A stretch of DNA of 7,507 nucleotides from Pseudomonadota bacterium (GTDB lineage Bacteria > Pseudomonadota > Gammaproteobacteria > Burkholderiales > Burkholderiaceae_C). Under the pieces are notes generated by a model, which was given only the letters and a program-made list of their open reading frames with translations, did not search any database and was not told the DNA's origin. The stretch is taken from contig JAFAGF010000013.1 in the NCBI GenBank assembly GCA_023422975.1, positions 1 through 7,507 of the forward strand. The letters are read 5' to 3'. The position numbers were made by a program, and so were the translations under genes. Positions 6,482 through 7,507 of this stretch are shown in pieces. How positions within the stretch are numbered: the first letter of the stretch is position 1; every line of letters starts with the position of its first letter.

Positions 6482-7507
6482 ATGGCGCAGACAAAACAAG
6501 CAGGGCGGGGAGGGGTCGTGGTTCGCAAGCTGACGGTGGCGGCAGGTGCGGTTGCATTGGTGTGGGGTGGGTTGTGGCTTGCGTTGCCTGGTGTGCTTGC
6601 CAAGCAGTTGCAGGACAAGGCGAGCGAGGCGCTAGGGCGCGCTGTAACGGTGCGCAGCGTAGAGGTTGCTCCCTGGTCGCTGGCCGTCACTGTGAATGGG
6701 TTGGAGGTTGCAGGTGTGGAGGGACAAGCGCCGGCGCTGTCTGTGGAGCGCACTTATATCAATGCGTCGTTGAGCAGCTTGTGGCGCTGGGCCCCTGTGC
6801 TGGATGCGCTGGAGCTGGATCAGCCCGTGGTGCGCGTGCACCAAGATGCCCAGGGTGCGTGGGGCTTTGCCGATGTGCTGACCAAGTTGCAGCAAAACCC
6901 CGAGCCTGTGCCGTCAGAAGAGCAGGGCTTGGCACGCTTGGCGCTCTACAACATCCAAATTCGGGGTGGCCGGGTTGAGCTGGACGATCAAGTGGCTGGC
7001 GTTCAGCACCAAATTGAGGCTTTGCAGCTGCAACTGCCATTTATTAGTACCTTGCCTTCGCAGCGCGAGGTGAAGGTGCAGCCGCAGTTGTCGATGCGCC
7101 TGAATGGCAGCGAGATCGCTTCGCAGGCGGTGGCCACTCCGTTTGATGCGGCACATACCACGCAAGCCAAGCTGGTGATTCAGCAATTTGACCTGATGCC
7201 TTATGCGCCGTATCTGCCAGCCAGCTTGCCGGTGCGCCTGCAGCAAGGGGTGGTGGATGCGCAGGTGCTGATTGCGTTTGAACAGACGCAGCAGCCGACG
7301 GTGCAGCTGCAAGGCAGTGCGGTGCAGCTTTCTGATTTAAAGCTCAATGATGTGACTGGGCAGGAGCTGGCCGGTTGGAACAAGCTCTCTATCGAAGTGG
7401 GTGATACACGGCCTTTGCAGCAGCAGGTGCGTCTGGCATCGGTCACGGTGCAGCAGCCATTTGGATATGTGCACCGCCGTGAGAATGGTGGCTTTCTGCC
7501 GGCTGCA
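6482..7507 (+). CDS. DUF748/AsmA-like envelope protein, N-terminal part (runs off right edge)
   Basis: The frame is open to the last base; 342 codons are visible when counted from 6482. A basic N-terminus (KQAGRGGVVVRK) is followed by one hydrophobic segment (about residues 17-40), giving a signal anchor in the inner membrane with the rest in the periplasm. After it comes the AsmA-clan pattern of short beta-strand repeats: LGRAVTVRSVEVAPWSLAVTVNG (about 51-73), SLWRWAPVLDALELDQPVVRVHQ and GAWGFADVL. This is typical of DUF748 proteins, often over 1000 residues in Comamonadaceae. AsmA-like proteins (YhdP, TamB, YdbH) are linked to lipid transport between membranes; the same role for DUF748 proteins is only inferred. 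Start choice: GGAGG (6465-6469) directly abuts an in-frame ATG at 6470, too close to serve it, so the ATG at 6482 (12-base spacing) is preferred. The difference is four residues. Confidence 0.8.
   Translation, partial: MAQTKQAGRGGVVVRKLTVAAGAVALVWGGLWLALPGVLAKQLQDKASEALGRAVTVRSVEVAPWSLAVTVNGLEVAGVEGQAPALSVERTYINASLSSLWRWAPVLDALELDQPVVRVHQDAQGAWGFADVLTKLQQNPEPVPSEEQGLARLALYNIQIRGGRVELDDQVAGVQHQIEALQLQLPFISTLPSQREVKVQPQLSMRLNGSEIASQAVATPFDAAHTTQAKLVIQQFDLMPYAPYLPASLPVRLQQGVVDAQVLIAFEQTQQPTVQLQGSAVQLSDLKLNDVTGQELAGWNKLSIEVGDTRPLQQQVRLASVTVQQPFGYVHRRENGGFLPAA

Noticed and set aside
6340..6978. Plus-strand 212-codon frame starting upstream of the DUF748 gene
   Set aside because: It is out of frame with the DUF748 protein, and its Arg/Gly/Cys-rich composition is typical of a shifted frame.
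1..7507. Mobile element, CRISPR array, tRNA/rRNA, toxin-antitoxin or defence system
   Set aside because: No transposase or integrase motifs, no spaced direct repeats, no tRNA-like cloverleaf and no small paired genes were found. The gene set is ordinary chromosomal.

Overview
The window looks like ordinary chromosome of a beta-proteobacterium, most likely a member of the Comamonadaceae (Acidovorax/Comamonas-like). This rests on the AroC, NrdR and GlyA sequences, the GC-rich codon usage, and the DUF748-type AsmA-like protein at the right end. The placement comes from remembered family sequences, not from a search.

Layout, left to right. (1) 1-1736, minus: the N-terminal 578 residues of a PAS-GAF-GGDEF-EAL protein that runs off the left edge. 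Its GGDEF motif is degenerate (SSDEF) while the RxxD I-site and the visible EAL residues are kept, so it is probably a c-di-GMP phosphodiesterase. (2) 1831-2928, plus: aroC, chorismate synthase, divergent from (1). (3) 2929-3089: a convergent intergenic region with a two-armed palindromic element and a strong bidirectional terminator. (4) 3090-4796, minus: glyA (serine hydroxymethyltransferase) followed 12 bases later by nrdR (ribonucleotide reductase repressor). (5) 4797-5094: the glyA leader, which carries a ZTP/ZMP (pfl) riboswitch. Its P1 helix, UGGCG element, GGGGAGCG segment and 3' CGCCUGGGC element are all readable. Upstream of it lies a 12-bp inverted repeat that probably ends the preceding transcript. 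(6) 5095-5946, minus: a membrane-anchored SLT-family lytic transglycosylase with a good sigma70-type promoter (TTGACT-N18-TAGAAT) about 180 bases upstream. (7) 5947-6481: a gene-free stretch with an AT-rich core (about 31% GC by hand count over 6121-6340). (8) 6482-7507, plus: the start of a DUF748/AsmA-like envelope protein that runs off the right edge.

How it fits together: most genes are housekeeping (shikimate pathway, one-carbon metabolism, deoxyribonucleotide control, cell-wall turnover, envelope). The most interesting item is the glyA leader. The 3' arm of a stem-loop inside the riboswitch (4903-4910) is perfectly complementary over 8 nt to the glyA Shine-Dalgarno region (4804-4811), because that region repeats the 5' arm of the same stem-loop. 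This suggests a readable strand-exchange mechanism for translational control of glyA, and perhaps of nrdR through coupling. I saw no mobile element, CRISPR array, tRNA, rRNA or defence system.
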